A stretch of DNA of 43,637 nt. It comes from Limosilactobacillus gorillae. GTDB lineage: Bacteria; Bacillota; Bacilli; Lactobacillales; Lactobacillaceae. The stretch spans positions 1-43,637 of the forward strand of contig NZ_BCAH01000035.1 of the NCBI RefSeq assembly GCF_001293735.1, in the 5' to 3' direction. This document shows positions 41,746 to 43,637 of the stretch, piece after piece. The position numbers and the translations under genes were made by a program. Numbering within the stretch: the stretch's first letter is position 1; every line of letters begins with the position of its first letter. A model generated the notes under the pieces. The model was not told the origin of the DNA and ran no database searches. It worked only from the letters and a program-made list of their open reading frames with translations.

Positions 41746-43048
41746 TATCGGTCTGTTCCCCCTTTGCATCTAAACTGTGAATTCGCTCCTCGACAGCTAG
41801 AGAGAGTCGGACAAAGGGCAAAAAGGCCCAGACATCAAAAGCTAAAAGGGCCAATGTAAACAAAAGGGTCACCACGCTCCCGTTAGTCCCTACAAAAGCA
41901 ACTAGCGGGCCCGGCGTCCCATCTGGAATCCAATAAACCGGAGTTGGAATTAAGTGGATAAAGATCGCAAAGGCCGCAATCAACAGATTAATTAGGGGTA
42001 AAAAAACCGCTGGCAAGAGATAGAGCGGATTTAAGATGACTGGCAATCCAATCATCAAGCCCGTGTTCCCGTTAAATAGGACTGGCAAGAAGTTTACCCG
42101 TACCATCCGTTGCTTATTATTGCTCCTCGCCACAATCGCTAATGCCAACAAAAGAGCAAGGGCGATCCCGGTTCCACCAAAATTAGCGAATGAATTATAC
42201 AGTGATGAGCCTAGGTAGGGATACGGAACCCCATAGGCCGTGTGATGAGCAAAAGCGTAGTTAAGGTTAGCAGTTGCCGCCGTACTGTCCATTCCTGGCT
42301 GAAAATTATACGAACCAACAATCCCTAACCATTCTAATAGGGTCGTAAAGCAAACCACCACCATCTTGAGCCAAAAAGGTGTCTCCCCAGAGCTAAGGCT
42401 TTGTAAGATAGCCGCTGCTTGAGTGTAGGATGAATAGTATGAAATAAGGTTTAAGATGATATTTAAAGTGAGCGCCGTCATTAAGATCACTAGAATTGGA
42501 CGTACACAGACTGCCACTCGATTTTCCACGTCAACCGTATGACGGGACCGTCCGGGTTTTAGTGCCTCTTTTTTTACTAACCAACGAAAGGTTTGACCAA
42601 TTAGGTACCCCACAATTAGGCCTCCCAACAGCGACCCATAGTTCATCATATTTTGATCAAAACTCACCCCTCGCTGAGAGTAGCGAACCGATAATAAGAG
42701 GCTGGTGACCAACCCGGTGATCCCTGGGATTTGATCGTCTATTTGATATAGCTGAGCCGTATAACGGGCAGCCCCGTAGGATGCGTATACGGTCAGCATC
42801 CCAATTGTGACCTGTGATAAGGCTAGGAGAGCATTTTGTGCCACTACCATCACCACTTTGGGCATCCAATCACCAACAGAAAAAACATTATACAGATAAC
42901 CATTATCGGAAAAGAGAACGGTAGATAATACTTGGGCAATCACTCCCACCAAAGCAAGCGGGAAAATAAGGGCTAGCGTTCGTCGCACAACTCGAATAAA
43001 GGAAAATTGGCGATAACGAACCGTTTTTGAAACAACGGTATCAATCAT
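41738..43048 (-). CDS. Orphan PTS EIIC-like membrane protein (lactose/cellobiose family)
   Basis: 436 residues with about 10 membrane segments. Family landmarks are NSFANFGGTG and the segment FNGNTGLMIGLPVILNP. In working lactose/cellobiose EIICs that segment reads FNxNEP; here the sugar-binding Glu and the Pro are T329 and G330. No EIIA or EIIB gene is near. It may therefore be a transporter that no longer phosphorylates, or have another substrate. It is followed by an overlapping DUF915 hydrolase. TATGGAGG precedes the ATG. Confidence 0.85.
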   Translation of the reverse strand: MIDTVVSKTVRYRQFSFIRVVRRTLALIFPLALVGVIAQVLSTVLFSDNGYLYNVFSVGDWMPKVVMVVAQNALLALSQVTIGMLTVYASYGAARYTAQLYQIDDQIPGITGLVTSLLLSVRYSQRGVSFDQNMMNYGSLLGGLIVGYLIGQTFRWLVKKEALKPGRSRHTVDVENRVAVCVRPILVILMTALTLNIILNLISYYSSYTQAAAILQSLSSGETPFWLKMVVVCFTTLLEWLGIVGSYNFQPGMDSTAATANLNYAFAHHTAYGVPYPYLGSSLYNSFANFGGTGIALALLLALAIVARSNNKQRMVRVNFLPVLFNGNTGLMIGLPVILNPLYLLPAVFLPLINLLIAAFAIFIHLIPTPVYWIPDGTPGPLVAFVGTNGSVVTLLFTLALLAFDVWAFLPFVRLSLAVEERIHSLDAKGEQTDNV

Positions 43049-43080
43049 ATTTGATCCTCCATAGCAGACTCATTCATCCA

Positions 43081-43086
43081 ATTATA
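43081..43086 (-). promoter_or_regulatory. Extended -10 before the EIIC gene
   Basis: TGG-TATAAT on the minus strand with no clear -35, 33 bases before the EIIC ATG and right after the rpsN terminator. Confidence 0.4.
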
Positions 43087-43104
43087 CCACTGCCAGAACG
43101 CAAT

Positions 43105-43140
43105 AAGAGGGGGCGTGACAAAACTGCCACGCCCCCTCTT
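43105..43140 (-). terminator. Terminator of rpsN
   Basis: Perfect 13-bp stem AAGAGGGGGCGTG/CACGCCCCCTCTT with a ten-base loop, followed by TTATT. Confidence 0.85.
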
Positions 43141-43142
43141 AC

Positions 43143-43412
43143 TTACCAGCTAGCCTTCTTAACGCCCGGCAACTGCCCTTTGTGAGCTAACTCGCGGAAG
43201 GTCAATCGCGACATGCCGAACTTACGCATGTATGCATGCGGACGCCCATCGTACTGGTCCCGATTATGCAGGCGAACCGGGCTAGAATTTGGCGGGAGCT
43301 TAGACAAACCAATGTAATCCCCTGCTTCCTTTAATGCTTGCCGCTTAGCCGCATACTTAGCGACCATTGCTTGTTGGTGTTGTAACTTTGCAATTTTTGA
43401 TTTTTTAGCCAT
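43143..43412 (-). CDS. rpsN: Zinc-independent 30S ribosomal protein S14 paralogue
   Basis: 89 residues with the S14 signatures [22 protein letters not shown] and [15 protein letters not shown]. It has no Cys at all, so it is the zinc-free form, unlike the 61-residue Zn-ribbon S14 of the main ribosomal operon. In Bacillus this form replaces the zinc form under zinc starvation. AAGGAGGAAATGA precedes the ATG. It stands alone, and the Zur-box-like dyad upstream supports that role. Confidence 0.95.
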   Translation of the reverse strand: MAKKSKIAKLQHQQAMVAKYAAKRQALKEAGDYIGLSKLPPNSSPVRLHNRDQYDGRPHAYMRKFGMSRLTFRELAHKGQLPGVKKASW

Positions 43413-43471
43413 TCATTTCCTCCTTAGCTAGAGTTCTTTTGTACACTTACTTTTCCATTTACGAGTCTATT

Positions 43472-43494
43472 CAAATAGTAATTATTACTGTTTA
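43472..43494 (-). promoter_or_regulatory. Zur-box-like operator over the rpsN promoter
   Basis: A 23-bp near-palindrome around AGTAATNATTACT. By eye it matches 18-19 of the 22 defined bases of the Firmicute Zur box (arms TAAATCGTAAT / ATTACGATTTA). It covers the -10 TAATAA (43487-43482), which is 16 bases from TTGCAT (43509-43504). The remaining bases to the window end show no gene. Confidence 0.72.
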
Positions 43495-43637
43495 CCTGGG
43501 AAAATGCAAGTTTTTCCCCTCGCATTAATCTTTTCTTATTGAACTACCCTCACCCTAGCTAAGCCGCTTTTACTTGGGATATTGGCAATTAGTCTGATAC
43601 TGTCAAACATTGCTTTTATGGTCAACTACGCACCGAA

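Noticed and set aside
1-43637. Insertion sequences, prophage genes, CRISPR arrays or integrated elements
   Set aside because: No transposase, integrase, phage or cas gene and no regular repeat array was seen. The tRNA-Gln has no duplicated 3' end nearby.

Overview
The window looks like chromosome of a heterofermentative lactic acid bacterium, most likely Limosilactobacillus and perhaps near L. fermentum. This is an inference from gene content: a nitrate transporter with molybdopterin genes, menaquinone genes but no complete respiratory chain in view, a sufCDSUB operon, DUF915 hydrolases, YfhO and a C69 dipeptidase. Strong GGAGG ribosome sites and a base composition near 50% GC agree. I saw no insertion sequence, prophage, CRISPR array or rRNA. 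One tRNA-Gln is present.

Layout. 1-1.1 kb: a small Cys-rich ORF and menG. 1.2-5.3 kb (minus): a compact operon moaE-moaD-moaA-narK, a SufT-like DUF59 gene and an XRE/Rgg-type regulator. 5.6-7.8 kb (plus): flavodoxin, FecCD permease and ABC ATPase. 8.0-9.25 kb: type II NADH dehydrogenase. 9.4-12.2 kb (plus): DUF59, DUF1858, DUF438/hemerythrin/PAS and an EamA transporter with an apparent ATC start. 12.4-13.4 kb (minus): a metal-chelate binding protein that probably serves the separated permease/ATPase pair. 13.6-18.75 kb (minus): sufCDSUB. 19.0-21.4 kb (plus): feoA, feoB and a small FeoB-associated Cys-rich membrane protein. 21.4-23.4 kb: divergent menA and polyprenyl diphosphate synthase. 23.6-29.7 kb: peptide transporter, tRNA-Gln, HAD phosphatase, NmrA-like protein, DUF915 hydrolase and DHA2 exporter. 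29.9-43.4 kb: yfhO, kup, glpK with a coupled unknown ORF, tautomerase, CPA2 antiporter, dipeptidase, a second DUF915 hydrolase coupled to an orphan EIIC, and a zinc-free rpsN paralogue.

The most interesting signal is a shared promoter architecture. Three intergenic regions carry a 14-bp dyad resembling the staphylococcal NreC box (TAGGG-N4-CCCTA). In each case the dyad start lies 37-39 bases before a -10 hexamer. Two of the dyads sit between divergent operons and fit both directions, so the set covers moaEDA-narK, flavodoxin-fecCD, sufCDSUB, feoAB and DUF59-DUF1858-DUF438. I read this as one oxygen- or nitrate-responsive regulon that ties molybdoenzyme nitrate respiration to iron import, Fe-S assembly and Fe-S repair. 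Menaquinone and NADH dehydrogenase genes nearby would supply the electron path. A second clear operator is a Zur-box-like dyad over the promoter of the zinc-independent S14 gene.
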